NCBI GenBank assembly: GCA_026415315.1
Contig: JAOAHI010000002.1
Location: 1-39,320 of the forward strand
DNA length: 39,320 bases
DNA from: Methylohalobius sp.
GTDB taxonomy: Bacteria; Pseudomonadota; Gammaproteobacteria; Methylococcales; Methylothermaceae
Direction of reading: 5' to 3'
This document shows positions 17,177 to 27,390 of the stretch, piece after piece (position 1 is the stretch's first letter; the number at the start of each line of letters is the position of its first letter). The position numbers and the translations under genes were made by a program. The notes under the pieces are model-generated. The model did no database searches. It saw only the letters and a program-made list of their open reading frames with translations, and was not told the origin of the DNA.

Positions 17177-17589
17177 CACATACTGGGTTGACCGACCTTA
17201 CCCCCCTGGGCTTCACATTCCTTTAAGGTCACGTACTTAAATCCCTGGCCCTTGCAGCTGTTCATCCCCTTGCAGGCGTTCCTGGGAGTGGCGCAATCGG
17301 ACTGCCCCTTGCAGGCGTTGATGCCAAAGCAGGCGACTTTGGCTTCGGTGGGTTGATCGATGCCCGGAGTCGTTGGCAAAGCTCCCTGTTCTTTAGCCGA
17401 TTCTTTCGCCTTTTCTTCGGTCTCATCCACTGGCTGGATCGACCACTCCAGAGTTTCTAACGGCTGCTCCTCCGGAGACTGAGCCTCGGCCTTATTCGGT
17501 TGCGGCTCTTTGGCCGTGCAACCGGCGCTGAATATCGCCGCTACTGTCGTGGCCAAAACCACTCCTTTGGAAAAACGGACTTTACGCAT
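17176..17589 (-). CDS. bufA: cysteine-rich secreted peptide, bufferin-like MNIO substrate
   Basis: 137 residues. An N-terminal export signal (about 1-23) ends FSAGC, a possible but weak lipobox (serine at -3), so it may be a lipoprotein anchored at C24. A long acidic, proline/glutamate-rich linker (about 25-84) leads to a C-terminal core with six cysteines (C87, C93, C99, C106, C112, C125) and three CKG repeats in [23 protein letters not shown], ending TLKEC and a GG. This matches the CKG-rich precursor type found beside DUF692/DUF2063 genes, which as bufferins bind copper in the periplasm. AGGAGG is eight bases before ATG 17589. In a methanotroph, copper buffering would matter greatly (inference). 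The linker length and possible lipobox are unusual. Confidence 0.8.
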   Translation of the reverse strand: MRKVRFSKGVVLATTVAAIFSAGCTAKEPQPNKAEAQSPEEQPLETLEWSIQPVDETEEKAKESAKEQGALPTTPGIDQPTEAKVACFGINACKGQSDCATPRNACKGMNSCKGQGFKYVTLKECEAQGGKVGQPSM

Positions 17590-17681
17590 GAATTTCGCCT
17601 CCTACCACTTTGAATTCGAGTTCAAACATTGCGGACTCAGGCGCGCGCCAATCCTCATACAGATTTCGCACCTTGCAGCTT

Positions 17682-18257
17682 TCAAGATTTTAGGTGTCGT
17701 CCAGCTATCTCACGGAGAAAATACCTGCCCCAAAGATGGACATATTGAACACCGCTGAGTATTGTCGTTAAGCTGACCAAGTAAATCAATCCCTTCAACC
17801 ATAACTCCGGCAAGGCAGCAAAGCCGTAGTGCCAAAATGTCGCAAGCAGCAAAACGATCTGGCACAGGGTGTTGAACTTGCTCGTCCAAGTCGGCTGGCC
17901 CTCAAATGGATGGAGAAATAGATAATACGCCATCCCTCCCAGCACGATGATCCCATCCCTGCCCACAACCAAAGCCGCCAACCACCCGGGTAAAATTCCT
18001 ACCCAAGCGCTAGCTAGAAAGCAGCCGACCATAAGTAACTTGTCGGCCACAGGGTCTAAAAGCGAACCGAGGCGGCTAATCCAACCGAAGTGCTTGGCCA
18101 AAAACCCATCCACTGCATCTGAGGCGCCGGCGATAAAGAACAATCCTAGAGCAAGGTCAAAGCGACGCTCCAAGATCATAGATACGGTCGGCCAGACCAA
18201 AAAAATGCGTACCAGGGTAATTAAATTGGGAATCTGCTGTACAGAAAGCCAGTTCAT
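17682..18257 (-). CDS. CDP-alcohol phosphatidyltransferase family protein (PgsA-like)
   Basis: 191 residues with about five to six membrane segments. The catalytic motif D-x2-DG-x2-AR-x8-G-x3-D-x3-D is present as D47, D50-G51, A54, G64, D68 and D72, but the conserved arginine is lysine (DGFLAK, K55). The family transfers a phosphatidyl group from CDP-diacylglycerol to an alcohol, in PgsA glycerol-3-phosphate, at the inner membrane. The AR-to-AK change and the short length leave the acceptor alcohol uncertain; in several gammaproteobacteria a paralogue of this kind lies beside purM. It starts with ATG 18257, divergent from purM with about 80 bases between them. A true phosphatidylglycerophosphate synthase gene may exist elsewhere. 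Confidence 0.85.
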   Translation of the reverse strand: MNWLSVQQIPNLITLVRIFLVWPTVSMILERRFDLALGLFFIAGASDAVDGFLAKHFGWISRLGSLLDPVADKLLMVGCFLASAWVGILPGWLAALVVGRDGIIVLGGMAYYLFLHPFEGQPTWTSKFNTLCQIVLLLATFWHYGFAALPELWLKGLIYLVSLTTILSGVQYVHLWGRYFLREIAGRHLKS

Positions 18258-18337
18258 TGCAAATTTATTTTCCTAGCGCTGAATTGCGTACAATAACAGC
18301 TCAAATCGTGCGTGCAACTTTTAAAAAGAGGTTTCGC

Positions 18338-19378
18338 TTGGGCCCAACTACTCGTTTGGACTACAAAAGTGCAGGCGTGGACATAGAAGCTGGTAGCACT
18401 TTGGTGGAAAAAATCAAACCTCTTGTCGAACCCACTTTCCGCGCGGGAGTCCTAGCCGGATTGGGCGGATTTGGCGCCCTATTTGAGCCTCCCTGGCAAC
18501 GTTACCGGCAGCCAGTGCTGGTGGCCAGTACTGACGGCGTGGGCACCAAGCTCAAGCTGGCTATGCAGCTCAATCGCCACCAAAGCGTGGGTATCGACCT
18601 GGTGGCGATGTGTGTCAACGACGTCGTAGTCCAAGGCGCTGAGCCCTTGTTTTTTTTAGACTATTTCGCGACCGGAAAACTCAAGGTTGAACTGGCCACC
18701 CAAGTCATAGAAGGGATGGCTGAGGGGTGTCGGCTCGCTGGCTGCGCCCTGATCGGCGGGGAGACTGCGGAGATGCCGGGTTTTTACCACGGTGAAGAAT
18801 ACGACCTGGCAGGGTTTTGCGTCGGCATCGTGGAGAAGGATCAACTGATCGACGGCAGTTGCGTTCAGGTGGGCGATGTGCTTTTGGGGCTGGCTTCCTC
18901 CGGCCCGCACGCCAACGGCTATTCCTTGATCCGCCAAATCTTAGAGCTCGGCCAAGTCGATCTAAGTCAACCTCTCTCCGGCAAGCCTTTGGCTGACTGG
19001 CTCCTGGAGCCAACCCGAATCTATGTCCAACCGCTGCTGAAACTCATCGCCGAACACGAGGTTCATGCCTTGGCGCACATCACTGGCGGCGGGATCAGCG
19101 AGAATTTGCCGCGGGTACTGCCTGAGCACTTGGCGGCCGTCATCGATTTGAGCGCGTGGCAGTGGCCGCCGATTTTCAACTGGCTCAAGCAGCAAGGAAA
19201 CATAGATCCACTCGAGATGCTGCGCACCTTTAACTGCGGGATCGGCATGATCGTTTGCGTCCCTCCCGGCCAGGCTGTAGCCGCCCAAGCCGAACTGCGC
19301 GCTCGGGGTGAGACCGTGTTCGAAATAGGACAGATCGTGCCGAGGGAAGATCAGCGAATCTTATACGTCACTTCGTAA
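18338..19378 (+). CDS. purM: phosphoribosylformylglycinamidine cyclo-ligase (AIR synthetase)
   Basis: 346 residues, the normal length. It converts formylglycinamidine ribonucleotide plus ATP to aminoimidazole ribonucleotide in purine synthesis. Family segments are intact: [12 protein letters not shown] at the N-terminus, [20 protein letters not shown] (nucleotide/substrate binding), [27 protein letters not shown] and [16 protein letters not shown]. The open frame extends to ATG 18257, but that adds residues foreign to the family; TTG 18338, six bases after AAGAGG, gives the expected start just before [11 protein letters not shown] -10-like TACAAT lies at 18289-18294. The usual partner purN is not adjacent. 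The 3' end overlaps the convergent rlmJ gene by 28 bases. Confidence 0.94.
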   Translation: MGPTTRLDYKSAGVDIEAGSTLVEKIKPLVEPTFRAGVLAGLGGFGALFEPPWQRYRQPVLVASTDGVGTKLKLAMQLNRHQSVGIDLVAMCVNDVVVQGAEPLFFLDYFATGKLKVELATQVIEGMAEGCRLAGCALIGGETAEMPGFYHGEEYDLAGFCVGIVEKDQLIDGSCVQVGDVLLGLASSGPHANGYSLIRQILELGQVDLSQPLSGKPLADWLLEPTRIYVQPLLKLIAEHEVHALAHITGGGISENLPRVLPEHLAAVIDLSAWQWPPIFNWLKQQGNIDPLEMLRTFNCGIGMIVCVPPGQAVAAQAELRARGETVFEIGQIVPREDQRILYVTS

Positions 19379-20190
19379 CCCGCCGAGTTATCCTGGGCCA
19401 ACTGCTTAGCCAACCACGGTAAAGTCTGCTGACAGCGCTCAGGCAAAACCCAGGGAGGATTTAATACCACCATCCCACAGCCGAACAAGCCCATGCCAGA
19501 ACATGCGCGGATGCGAAGCTCTGTCTTGAGGTAATTATCCGTTGCCAACTGCATAATTCCCTCCGCCATTTTCTTGGCTCTGGCATCGGCAAGCAGCGGA
19601 TACCAAATCAAATATACTCCTTGTGGAAAACGCTTAAACGCCGCCTTAAGCGCCTTGGCTACACGCGCATATTCCTGCTTAACTTCGTAGCTGGGGTCGA
19701 TCAGAATACAGCCCCGCCTAGATGGCGGAGGAAGCAGGCGGAGAAAGCCGTTCAGACCGTCCTCACGGTAACAATGTCCAACGCGCCTGGAGTGAAAGCA
19801 CTTTATCAAGCTGGCGTAATCTGCCGGGTGAAGTTCGAACAGATGCAAACGATCTTGGGCACGAGCCAAACGCTGGGCGAGTATTCCGGAACTGGGATAC
19901 CAGCGTAGCTTGCCGCGGGAATTGAACGCCTCGACCAAGGCCAGATAGGCGGCGATGCTTGAAGGGGCGGCATTGCGGCTCGCCCAAAGCTTGCCTATGC
20001 CGTCCCGATATTCCGATACTTTGCGGGCTAAAGCCGACTCAAAGTCGGTCAGGCTGCCTCCAGCATGGGTGTCGATATAAGTCCAAGGGGAATCTTTGCT
20101 GTTAAGATAGCTCAATACTTCGACCAGCAACCAGTGTTTGAGCACATCGGCGTATCCTCCGGCGTGAAAAGCGTGGCGGTAGCTCAGCAT
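19351..20190 (-). CDS. rlmJ: 23S rRNA (adenine-2030-N6)-methyltransferase
   Basis: 279 residues, matching RlmJ (YhiR) in length and sequence pattern. The N-terminal [19 protein letters not shown] and THAGG motifs begin the SAM-dependent Rossmann methyltransferase, and the catalytic loop is LIDPSYE (the D-P-P-Y class, second proline replaced by serine). It methylates A2030 of 23S rRNA. It starts 7 bases after the acylphosphatase stop, so the two are probably co-transcribed downstream of groESL. No clear ribosome-binding site precedes ATG 20190, which suggests coupling to acyP translation. The end overlaps purM antisense by 28 bases. Confidence 0.93.
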   Translation of the reverse strand: MLSYRHAFHAGGYADVLKHWLLVEVLSYLNSKDSPWTYIDTHAGGSLTDFESALARKVSEYRDGIGKLWASRNAAPSSIAAYLALVEAFNSRGKLRWYPSSGILAQRLARAQDRLHLFELHPADYASLIKCFHSRRVGHCYREDGLNGFLRLLPPPSRRGCILIDPSYEVKQEYARVAKALKAAFKRFPQGVYLIWYPLLADARAKKMAEGIMQLATDNYLKTELRIRACSGMGLFGCGMVVLNPPWVLPERCQQTLPWLAKQLAQDNSAGYEVTYKIR

Positions 20191-20197
20191 AAACTGA

Positions 20198-20473
20198 TTA
20201 ACGTTTGATAAAAAACTGGGAAAATTCTCCGGTATAGGATTCTTCCTTAACCTCCACTTCAGTCACTTGGGCCGCTGGGGGGCCTTGCCGGCACCATACG
20301 AGGAATTCTTGCAAATTCTCCTCTTTGCCTTCGGCGACGATCTCCACCCTTCCATCGGGTAGGTTCTTAACCCAGCCTACAAGTCCCAATCGCCGCGCTA
20401 CTTCCGCTGTATTGGCCCGATAAAATACCCCTTGAACTCTGCCTGCCACCCAAAGATGCCAACGTTTTCTCAT
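20198..20473 (-). CDS. acyP: acylphosphatase
   Basis: 91 residues, the standard size of this small ferredoxin-fold enzyme that hydrolyses acyl phosphates. The phosphate-binding loop GRVQGVFYR (R19) and catalytic asparagine N37 in WVKNLPDGRVE are both present. ATG 20473 follows a purine-rich GGAGAGGGGGAG ribosome-binding site; a longer open frame runs back into groEL and is not the gene. Only about 13 bases separate it from the groEL terminator, so transcription must come from read-through of that terminator or a promoter inside groEL. Likely co-transcribed with rlmJ. Confidence 0.93.
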   Translation of the reverse strand: MRKRWHLWVAGRVQGVFYRANTAEVARRLGLVGWVKNLPDGRVEIVAEGKEENLQEFLVWCRQGPPAAQVTEVEVKEESYTGEFSQFFIKR

Positions 20474-20485
20474 CTCCCCCTCTCC

Positions 20486-20518
20486 AAACAAAAAGCCCCA
20501 CCCTTTCGGATGGGGCTT
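20486..20518 (-). terminator. rho-independent terminator after groEL
   Basis: On the minus strand AAGCCCCA pairs with TGGGGCTT, with two further G-C pairs inside after one mismatch, followed by TTTTTGTTT. It sits 27 bases beyond the groEL stop and just upstream of acyP. Confidence 0.85.
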
Positions 20519-20544
20519 AACAAGCGTGGATAGATTATATCCTT

Positions 20545-22203
<1,659 letters not shown>

Positions 22204-22494
22204 TTAACCTTCGAGAACGGCCATGATGTCGTCCTCACGCATGACCAGAAGCTCCTGGTCGTCGACCGTGACTTCGGTGCCGGCGTACTTGCCGAACAGA
22301 ACCTTGTCACCCACCTTGACATCCAAGGGTCGAATGTCGCCGTTTTCGAGTACTTTACCGTTGCCTACGGCCAGAACCTCACCCTTGATCGGTTTTTCTT
22401 TAGCGGTGTCAGGAATTACAATGCCGCCAGGCGAGGTTTTTTCTTCTTCCAGCCGTTTGACGATAACGCGATCGTGCAAAGGACGTAGCTTCAT
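22204..22494 (-). CDS. groES: co-chaperonin GroES (Hsp10)
   Basis: 96 residues, normal length. Typical [18 protein letters not shown] start, the mobile loop [20 protein letters not shown], and [14 protein letters not shown] ... [19 protein letters not shown] at the end. It caps the GroEL ring. First gene of the groESL operon; GAAGGAGAAAATCC precedes ATG 22494. The start is 38 bases downstream of a perfect CIRCE operator. Confidence 0.98.
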   Translation of the reverse strand: MKLRPLHDRVIVKRLEEEKTSPGGIVIPDTAKEKPIKGEVLAVGNGKVLENGDIRPLDVKVGDKVLFGKYAGTEVTVDDQELLVMREDDIMAVLEG

Positions 22495-22532
22495 GGATTT
22501 TCTCCTTCACTTAAAGTTTATCGGCAGTTTTA

Positions 22533-22559
22533 TTAGCACTCGCATTAATCGAGTGCTAA
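22533..22559. promoter_or_regulatory. CIRCE operator (HrcA binding site) of groESL
   Basis: Exact consensus TTAGCACTC-N9-GAGTGCTAA; the arms extend to 11 bp (22531-22561). It adjoins the -10 box of the leftward groES promoter, so HrcA bound here would block transcription start until heat shock. The divergent MoeB-like gene starts only 37 bases away and could be affected. Confidence 0.95.
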
Positions 22560-22586
22560 TAATAACGAGCTTTTCTGTCGTGTCAA
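22559..22586 (-). promoter_or_regulatory. sigma-70 promoter of groESL
   Basis: Leftward TTGACA (22586-22581, perfect -35) and TATTAT (22564-22559, 5 of 6) with a 16-base spacer. The -10 box touches the CIRCE element. No sigma-32-type site is evident. Confidence 0.8.
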
Positions 22587-22595
22587 GAGCTTTTT

Positions 22596-23342
22596 ATGAA
22601 CGATGAGCTGCTTTTGCGTTACAGCCGTCAGATCCTGCTCCCTCAGATCGATATATGGGGACAGGAAAGATTGATTCAAGCTAAGGTGCTGATCGTCGGA
22701 GCGGGGGGACTAGGGTGTCCAGCTGCGATATACTTGGCCGCCGCCGGCATAGGTCACTTGACCATTGCCGACCCCGACCAAGTCGAGATCTCCAACTTAC
22801 AGCGTCAGATCGCACATGCCACTTGCGATATTGGCAAACCGAAGGCCATCTCGACCCAAGAGACCCTGCGCGCGCTCAATCCTACCGTCCAGGTTAAGGC
22901 GCTGTGTCAGCGCCTCACAGGCCAAATTCTGACCGCCCAGGTGAAACAAGCCGATCTAGTTCTAGATTGCAGCGACAACTTCGCCACCCGCTTCGAACTC
23001 AACCGCGCCTGCGTAAGGAGCGGTACCCCTTTAGTTTCAGGTGCAGCCACCCGCTTCGAAGGTCAAGTGGCGGTGTTCGATCCAAGGCGAGAGGATAGCC
23101 CCTGCTACAACTGCCTTTATCCAGATCAAGAGGAATTGGGCGAACGCTGCGCTGAAGCCGGAATCATCGCCCCTCTGACTGGCATCATTGGCAGCATCCA
23201 GGCGCTGGAAGCGATTAAATTGCTGCTTGGCATAGGCCAAACCTTGACCGGATATTTGCTGCTGCTAGACGGGCTGAAAATGGAATGGAGCCGACTGAAG
23301 CTTCCACGTCATCCCTACTGCCCAACTTGCAGCCGACAATGA
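22596..23342 (+). CDS. moeB: HesA/MoeB/ThiF-family adenylyltransferase
   Basis: 248 residues, an E1-like enzyme that adenylates the C-terminal glycine of a ubiquitin-like sulfur carrier (MoaD or ThiS). Features: RYSRQILLPQI start, nucleotide loop GAGGLG (35-40), DxVExSNLQRQ near 61-71, SDNFATR near 126-132, zinc cysteines in CYNC (C170, C173) and CPTC (C242, C245), and C185 in GERCAEAG at the ThiF/MoeB cysteine position. Length without a rhodanese domain fits MoeB or ThiF; I favour MoeB but the sequence cannot separate them with certainty. Divergent from groES; not part of the pqq operon, which has its own promoter 8 bases after the stop. Confidence 0.88.
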   Translation: MNDELLLRYSRQILLPQIDIWGQERLIQAKVLIVGAGGLGCPAAIYLAAAGIGHLTIADPDQVEISNLQRQIAHATCDIGKPKAISTQETLRALNPTVQVKALCQRLTGQILTAQVKQADLVLDCSDNFATRFELNRACVRSGTPLVSGAATRFEGQVAVFDPRREDSPCYNCLYPDQEELGERCAEAGIIAPLTGIIGSIQALEAIKLLLGIGQTLTGYLLLLDGLKMEWSRLKLPRHPYCPTCSRQ

Positions 23343-23349
23343 ACTCAGG

Positions 23350-23378
23350 TTGCCTTCCCTCAAAGGTGGTCGTATACT
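23350..23378 (+). promoter_or_regulatory. sigma-70 promoter of the pqq operon
   Basis: TTGCCT (23350-23355) and TATACT (23373-23378) with a 17-base spacer; 4 of 6 and 5 of 6 matches. Located 45 bases before pqqA. Confidence 0.65.
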
Positions 23379-23422
23379 TCAAATCTCAATAAACCAAAAT
23401 CACACTAAAGGAGGTTTTGATT

Positions 23423-23497
23423 ATGAAATGGGAAAAACCCAGCTACAAAGATTTGCGTTTTGGCTTTGAAGTCACGATGTACATTTACAATCGCTAA
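23423..23497 (+). CDS. pqqA: PQQ precursor peptide PqqA
   Basis: 24 residues, too short for usual gene finding: [11 protein letters not shown] then [13 protein letters not shown]. Glu16 and Tyr20 have the exact E-x3-Y spacing of the residues that PqqE joins and that become the PQQ skeleton. AAAGGAGG lies nine bases before ATG 23423, a strong ribosome-binding site consistent with need for excess peptide. It is followed by a hairpin with a T-rich tail and then pqqB, the usual arrangement that makes more pqqA message than downstream message. Confidence 0.97.
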   Translation: MKWEKPSYKDLRFGFEVTMYIYNR

Positions 23498-23517
23498 GAT
23501 CTAACTCGCTTACGCTC

Positions 23518-23550
23518 AAGGGGTTTCACACCGAAACCCCTTTTTCTTTA
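23518..23550 (+). terminator. attenuating terminator between pqqA and pqqB
   Basis: AAGGGGTTTC pairs perfectly with GAAACCCCTT around ACACC, followed by TTTCTTTA. It ends five bases before pqqB, so read-through is needed for pqqBCDE while short pqqA transcripts accumulate. Confidence 0.85.
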
Positions 23551-23554
23551 CGTC

Positions 23555-24469
23555 ATGCAGATTCTCGTCCTAGGCTCAGGCGCGGGGGGAGGGTTCCCGC
23601 AATGGAATTGTAACTGTGATAACTGCCTGCGCCTGCGCCACGGTGAGATCCGTGCTACTCCGCGCACTCAGTCTTCCATTGCTATCAGCGCTGACAGTAC
23701 TGACTGGGTGCTGTTTAACGCCTCCCCAGATATCCGCCTCCAACTTGAGGCCAATCCTCAGTTGCGCTCCGAGCATGGGGTGCGCGCCAGTAGCATTCGT
23801 GCCATCGTCTTGATCGACGCCCAGATCGACCATACTGCCGGTCTCTTGTTTCTACGCGAGTGCGCTCAACCGCTGCATATCTATTGCACTGAGCCGGTCT
23901 ATCAAGATCTAACCTCGGGTTTTCCGATCCTAAACATGCTTGAGCATTACTGCGGGGTCGTCCACCATCCCATTCCTGTGGACGGCCAAACGTTTACAAT
24001 CTCTGATTTTAAAGACCTGCGCTTTATCAGCCACGCTTTAAAGAGCAAAGCTCCGCCTTATTCCCCGCATCGCTATGATCCTCATCCAGGAGACAACATA
24101 GGGGTAATGATCGAACAGGTTTCCACTGGTAAAAGACTGTACTATGCTCCCGGGCTAGGCGAGATAGAGCCTCACGTCCTGCAGGCCATGCTTGAAGCCG
24201 ATTGCATTCTGGTGGATGGTACCTTTTGGAGCGAGGACGAAATGGCCAAAGTAGGAAGTCCCAAAAAAGCCAGGGAGATCGGCCATCTGCCGCAATCGGG
24301 GCCAGGGGGCATGATCGAAGTGCTCAGCCAATTACCAAAACAAACGCGCAAGATTTTGATTCACATCAACAATACCAATCCCATTCTGGATGAAGATTCA
24401 CCTCAGCGCCAAACACTTACCGAGGCGGGTATTGAAGTAGCCTACGACGGCATGGAGATCATACTATGA
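23555..24469 (+). CDS. pqqB: PQQ biosynthesis protein PqqB
   Basis: 304 residues, a metallo-beta-lactamase-fold protein. Start [19 protein letters not shown] with the structural-zinc cysteines in CNCDNC, the modified metal motif [11 protein letters not shown], and FWSEDEM near residue 228. PqqB is an iron-dependent hydroxylase acting on the cross-linked Glu-Tyr dipeptide. ATG 23555 follows the attenuator directly. Its stop overlaps pqqC by 4 bases (ATGA). Confidence 0.97.
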   Translation: MQILVLGSGAGGGFPQWNCNCDNCLRLRHGEIRATPRTQSSIAISADSTDWVLFNASPDIRLQLEANPQLRSEHGVRASSIRAIVLIDAQIDHTAGLLFLRECAQPLHIYCTEPVYQDLTSGFPILNMLEHYCGVVHHPIPVDGQTFTISDFKDLRFISHALKSKAPPYSPHRYDPHPGDNIGVMIEQVSTGKRLYYAPGLGEIEPHVLQAMLEADCILVDGTFWSEDEMAKVGSPKKAREIGHLPQSGPGGMIEVLSQLPKQTRKILIHINNTNPILDEDSPQRQTLTEAGIEVAYDGMEIIL

Positions 24470-25194
24470 GCAAGCAAGAACAACCCTGGTCGCGGGAAGA
24501 GTTTGAAGCACGTCTTAGGGCGAAGGAGAAGTATTACCACATCTATCACCCTTACCACATCCTAATGGCTGAGGGAAAGCTGAACCGGGAGCAAATCCAA
24601 GGCTGGGTACTCAATCGTTTCTATTACCAGGTCATGATCCCACGTAAAGACGCAGCAATCTTGGCCAACTGCCCAGACCGAGAGACGCGGCGCGAATGGT
24701 TGCATCGGATCCTAGACCACGATGGCCACGGCGATGATCCAGGCGGCATTGAAGCCTGGATCCAACTTGGTCTCGCCTGTGGCTTAAGCCGCGAGGAAAT
24801 CACCTCTCTTCGTCACGTGCTGCCGGGGGTAAGGTTTGCAGTGGACGCCTATTATAATTTCGCCCGTACCGCCCCATGGCAAGAAGCGATCTGCTCCTCT
24901 TTGACCGAACTGTTCGCGCCCACCATTCATAAGCAGCGCCTTGCCGGATGGCCAACGCTCTACCCTTGGATCAAACCGGAAGGGCTGGCGTATTTTCAGA
25001 AACGGGTCAGCCAAGCGCGGCGCGACGTAGAGCATGGGCTTGCTTTCACCCTGGACTACTTCAGTCAAAACCGTAAGCTGCAGGAGCGAGCCTTGGAGAT
25101 CCTTCAGTTTAAGCTAGATGTACTGTGGACCATGCTCGATGCCATGTACTTAGCTTACATCGACGGCAAACCTCCTTATTTCAACGTGGCATGA
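24466..25194 (+). CDS. pqqC: pyrroloquinoline-quinone synthase PqqC
   Basis: 242 residues. Cofactor-free oxidase of haem-oxygenase-like fold that performs the final ring closure and eight-electron oxidation to PQQ. Family segments: [27 protein letters not shown] (active-site histidine near 85), [28 protein letters not shown] and [13 protein letters not shown]. Complete. 4-base overlaps with both pqqB and pqqD indicate translational coupling. Confidence 0.97.
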   Translation: MSKQEQPWSREEFEARLRAKEKYYHIYHPYHILMAEGKLNREQIQGWVLNRFYYQVMIPRKDAAILANCPDRETRREWLHRILDHDGHGDDPGGIEAWIQLGLACGLSREEITSLRHVLPGVRFAVDAYYNFARTAPWQEAICSSLTELFAPTIHKQRLAGWPTLYPWIKPEGLAYFQKRVSQARRDVEHGLAFTLDYFSQNRKLQERALEILQFKLDVLWTMLDAMYLAYIDGKPPYFNVA

Positions 25195-25466
25195 GCCTGG
25201 ACCCTAAAACCCCTCTCTTGTTTTCGCCTTGCCACCGGCTGCAGTGGGAGGAGTCTCAGCAGAAATATGTGATCTTATACCCAGAGGGGTTAGTTGAGCT
25301 CAACCACACCTCAGCCGATATTCTAAAGCTCTGCGATGGTCACCACACCTTAGAGACCATTGCCGCCGAATTGGAACGAAAATACCAAACGCCAGGTCTG
25401 ATTGAGGACATCCGCGAATTTTTGGAGATCGCCCTTGACAACGGCTGGATCCAAACCAAGGGTTAA
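25191..25466 (+). CDS. pqqD: PQQ peptide chaperone PqqD
   Basis: 91 residues, separate from pqqC (fused in some methylotrophs). PqqD binds PqqA and presents it to PqqE. Pattern: [43 protein letters not shown], and a C-terminal helix ending [12 protein letters not shown] 25191 overlaps the pqqC stop as ATGA; an upstream in-frame GTG-type start inside pqqC is not used. Its 3' end overlaps pqqE. Confidence 0.95.
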   Translation: MSLDPKTPLLFSPCHRLQWEESQQKYVILYPEGLVELNHTSADILKLCDGHHTLETIAAELERKYQTPGLIEDIREFLEIALDNGWIQTKG

Positions 25467-26559
25467 TCCCCCTCGTTGGCTGCTGGCCGAACTCACCTAC
25501 GCGTGCCCGCTGCAATGCCCTTATTGTTCCAATCCCGTCGATTACCCGCGCTACAAAAATGAACTGACCACTGATGAGTGGCTAGATATACTGCGCCAAG
25601 CGCGCAAGTTAGGGGCCGTGCAACTGGGCTTTTCCGGGGGAGAACCTCTGCTACGCCAAGATCTAGAGCAACTCATTGCCGAAAGCCGAAAACTCGGCTA
25701 TTACACCAATCTGATCACCTCGGGCGTGGGTTTGAATGAGGAACGCGTCCGCGCCTTCAAAGAGGCCGGATTAGACCACATTCAGCTTAGCTTTCAGGCG
25801 CCTTTCAAAGAGCTCAACGATTATTTAGCCGGCACCGCGTGCTTTGAGCAAAAGGTCGAAGCCGCCAAACTGATCAAGCGCTACGGCTTTCCCATGGTAT
25901 TGTGCTTTGTCCGTCATCGCCTCACCGACGACTACGTAGAGGATTTTCTGAAATTGGCCATCGAACTCAAGGCCGACTATGTAGAACTGGCGATGGTCCA
26001 AAACCTAGCTTGGGACTTCGTCAACCGCAAAGCGCTCCTTCCCACTCAGGAGCAGCTTGCGCGTTCGGAGAGAATCGCCAAGGCGTATCAGCAAAAGCTC
26101 AAAGGGCAGATGAAGATCTACTATGTTGTCCAGGATTACTACGAGAGCCGCCCCAAGGCCTGCATGAGCGGTTGGGGAAACATCTTCCTGACCATCGCCC
26201 CCGATGGCACGGCCCTTCCCTGCCACTCGGCCAAGTTACTGCCCGGGATCGAGTTCCCCAACGTTCGCGAGCACAGCGTGCAGTGGGTATGGGAAGAGTC
26301 ACCGGCTTTCAACCGCTTCCGCGGATTTGCCTGGATGCCCGAACCTTGCCGCTCGTGTAACGAAAAAGAAAAAGACTTTGGCGGTTGCCGCTGCCAAGCC
26401 TACCTTTTGACTGGCGATATGACCGCTACCGATCCGGTGTGCAGCAAATCCCCGCATCATCACCTCGTTGAACAAGCAACGGCCCAAGCGAGACAAAGCG
26501 GCGATCGGCCTTTGCTCTTTCGCAACCCTAAAAACGCACGCCGCTTAAGGATAACTTAA
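25435..26559 (+). CDS. pqqE: PqqA peptide cyclase PqqE (radical SAM/SPASM)
   Basis: 374 residues. Radical SAM enzyme that forms the C-C bond between Glu16 and Tyr20 of PqqA. The radical cluster motif is CPLQCPYC in [25 protein letters not shown] is the SAM-binding GGEP, and the C-terminal SPASM cluster cysteines lie in [25 protein letters not shown] and DPVC. The frame is open from 25402; TTG 25435 with GGAG about eight bases upstream gives the expected short leader before the [13 protein letters not shown] block. It overlaps pqqD by 32 bases, and its last bases overlap the convergent flgN gene. pqqF/G are not in this window. Confidence 0.95.
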   Translation: MTTAGSKPRVNPPRWLLAELTYACPLQCPYCSNPVDYPRYKNELTTDEWLDILRQARKLGAVQLGFSGGEPLLRQDLEQLIAESRKLGYYTNLITSGVGLNEERVRAFKEAGLDHIQLSFQAPFKELNDYLAGTACFEQKVEAAKLIKRYGFPMVLCFVRHRLTDDYVEDFLKLAIELKADYVELAMVQNLAWDFVNRKALLPTQEQLARSERIAKAYQQKLKGQMKIYYVVQDYYESRPKACMSGWGNIFLTIAPDGTALPCHSAKLLPGIEFPNVREHSVQWVWEESPAFNRFRGFAWMPEPCRSCNEKEKDFGGCRCQAYLLTGDMTATDPVCSKSPHHHLVEQATAQARQSGDRPLLFRNPKNARRLRIT

Positions 26560-27014
26560 GTTGCCCCCAACAGCCTGGTGCTGCCTTCCACTCGAACTTG
26601 GCCGTCCGCCCCGTAATTGAAAGGCTCGCGGTCTAAAAACAGGGCAAGCGCCTCTCTATTGTGTTCCTGGAGCAAAGCGATGACCGCCCCATTGGCCTCA
26701 TTCAACGCTCGGCACCGCACGGCCCAATGACAGACCTCAGCCCAGATCGCCATAGCTTGGTCATGCCGATTCGGTTCTAGATCCTCAAACACCCGCATTA
26801 GAGGATCCCTTGGATCTATCCATCCTGAGCATTCCATCATCAAACCCTGGATGCGCTCAACCATGGCATTTTTCTCTGCCACCGCTTCCATGATCGCCTC
26901 TGGATAACGCTCCTTAAGGGCATCCCGCTCGCGTTCCAGGGCAGCATAAAGGTTCTCGACTTCTACTGCTAGCCGCTTAAGCCAAGCTATCCGATCCAAG
27001 GGCGATTTAGGCAT
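26556..27014 (-). CDS. flgN: flagellar export chaperone FlgN
   Basis: 152 residues, mostly helical and acidic. FlgN is the chaperone that delivers hook-filament junction proteins FlgK and FlgL to the export gate; both are encoded at the far end of this locus. The recognisable parts are [17 protein letters not shown] near the N-terminus and the C-terminal [20 protein letters not shown] 27014 shares a base with the flgM stop (TGATG); GTG 27017 is an alternative. Convergent with pqqE, overlapping it by 4 bases. Confidence 0.88.
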   Translation of the reverse strand: MPKSPLDRIAWLKRLAVEVENLYAALERERDALKERYPEAIMEAVAEKNAMVERIQGLMMECSGWIDPRDPLMRVFEDLEPNRHDQAMAIWAEVCHWAVRCRALNEANGAVIALLQEHNREALALFLDREPFNYGADGQVRVEGSTRLLGAT

Positions 27015-27328
27015 CACCGTTCTTTTTCGAGCAACTGTCTTTCCATCTCGATGATTTTCTCGGCAATGCGTTCGGCGTTAATTTCATACGTACCTGCCTC
27101 CAGTTGGTTGGCCACCCGCGCTACCAACTCCAGATCGATCACGGGAGCGTTCGCCAACGCCGCTTGGGCCTGCTTGAGTCGAGAAGCGATATCCGTCAGC
27201 GCCAAGGAATCGGCCTCGGCAGTTTGGCCTGTCTCCGATTTCGGCAGGGCATTCGCGCGCGGCGTTTGGGACTTATCCGAAATAGGAACAACCGCCTTGC
27301 CGGTCACCGAGCGCAGATCAATGGGCAT
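27014..27328 (-). CDS. flgM: anti-sigma-28 factor FlgM
   Basis: 104 residues, normal for FlgM. It holds FliA (sigma-28) inactive until exported through the finished hook. MPIDLRSVTG at the start, and the C-terminal helices VIDLELVARVANQLEAGTYEINAERIAEKIIEME contain the sigma-binding region. I chose ATG 27328, with GAGGAG five bases upstream, over the longer frame from 27349. A sigma-28-type promoter lies 34 bases upstream, so flgMN is an autoregulated late transcript, and flgA read-through may add more. Confidence 0.93.
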   Translation of the reverse strand: MPIDLRSVTGKAVVPISDKSQTPRANALPKSETGQTAEADSLALTDIASRLKQAQAALANAPVIDLELVARVANQLEAGTYEINAERIAEKIIEMERQLLEKER

Positions 27329-27361
27329 GACTTCTCCTCGCGTTTGCAATTCCTAAAACAC

Positions 27362-27388
27362 TTATCGGCCTCAACTTGAATAAGTTTA
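27362..27388 (-). promoter_or_regulatory. sigma-28 (FliA) promoter of flgMN
   Basis: Leftward TAAACTTA (27388-27381), 11-base spacer, GCCGATAA (27369-27362). The -10 element is the exact FliA consensus and the spacing is ideal. It lies in the 62-base gap between flgA and flgM. Confidence 0.9.
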
Positions 27389-27390
27389 GC

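Noticed and set aside
19680-19720. DPSY in place of DPPY in RlmJ as an inactivating change
   Set aside because: The second position tolerates serine in this class of N6-adenine methyltransferases, and the rest of the protein is normal.
25902-26360. Open frame of 152 codons inside pqqE
   Set aside because: Out-of-frame shadow of pqqE, which is complete with all its cysteine motifs.
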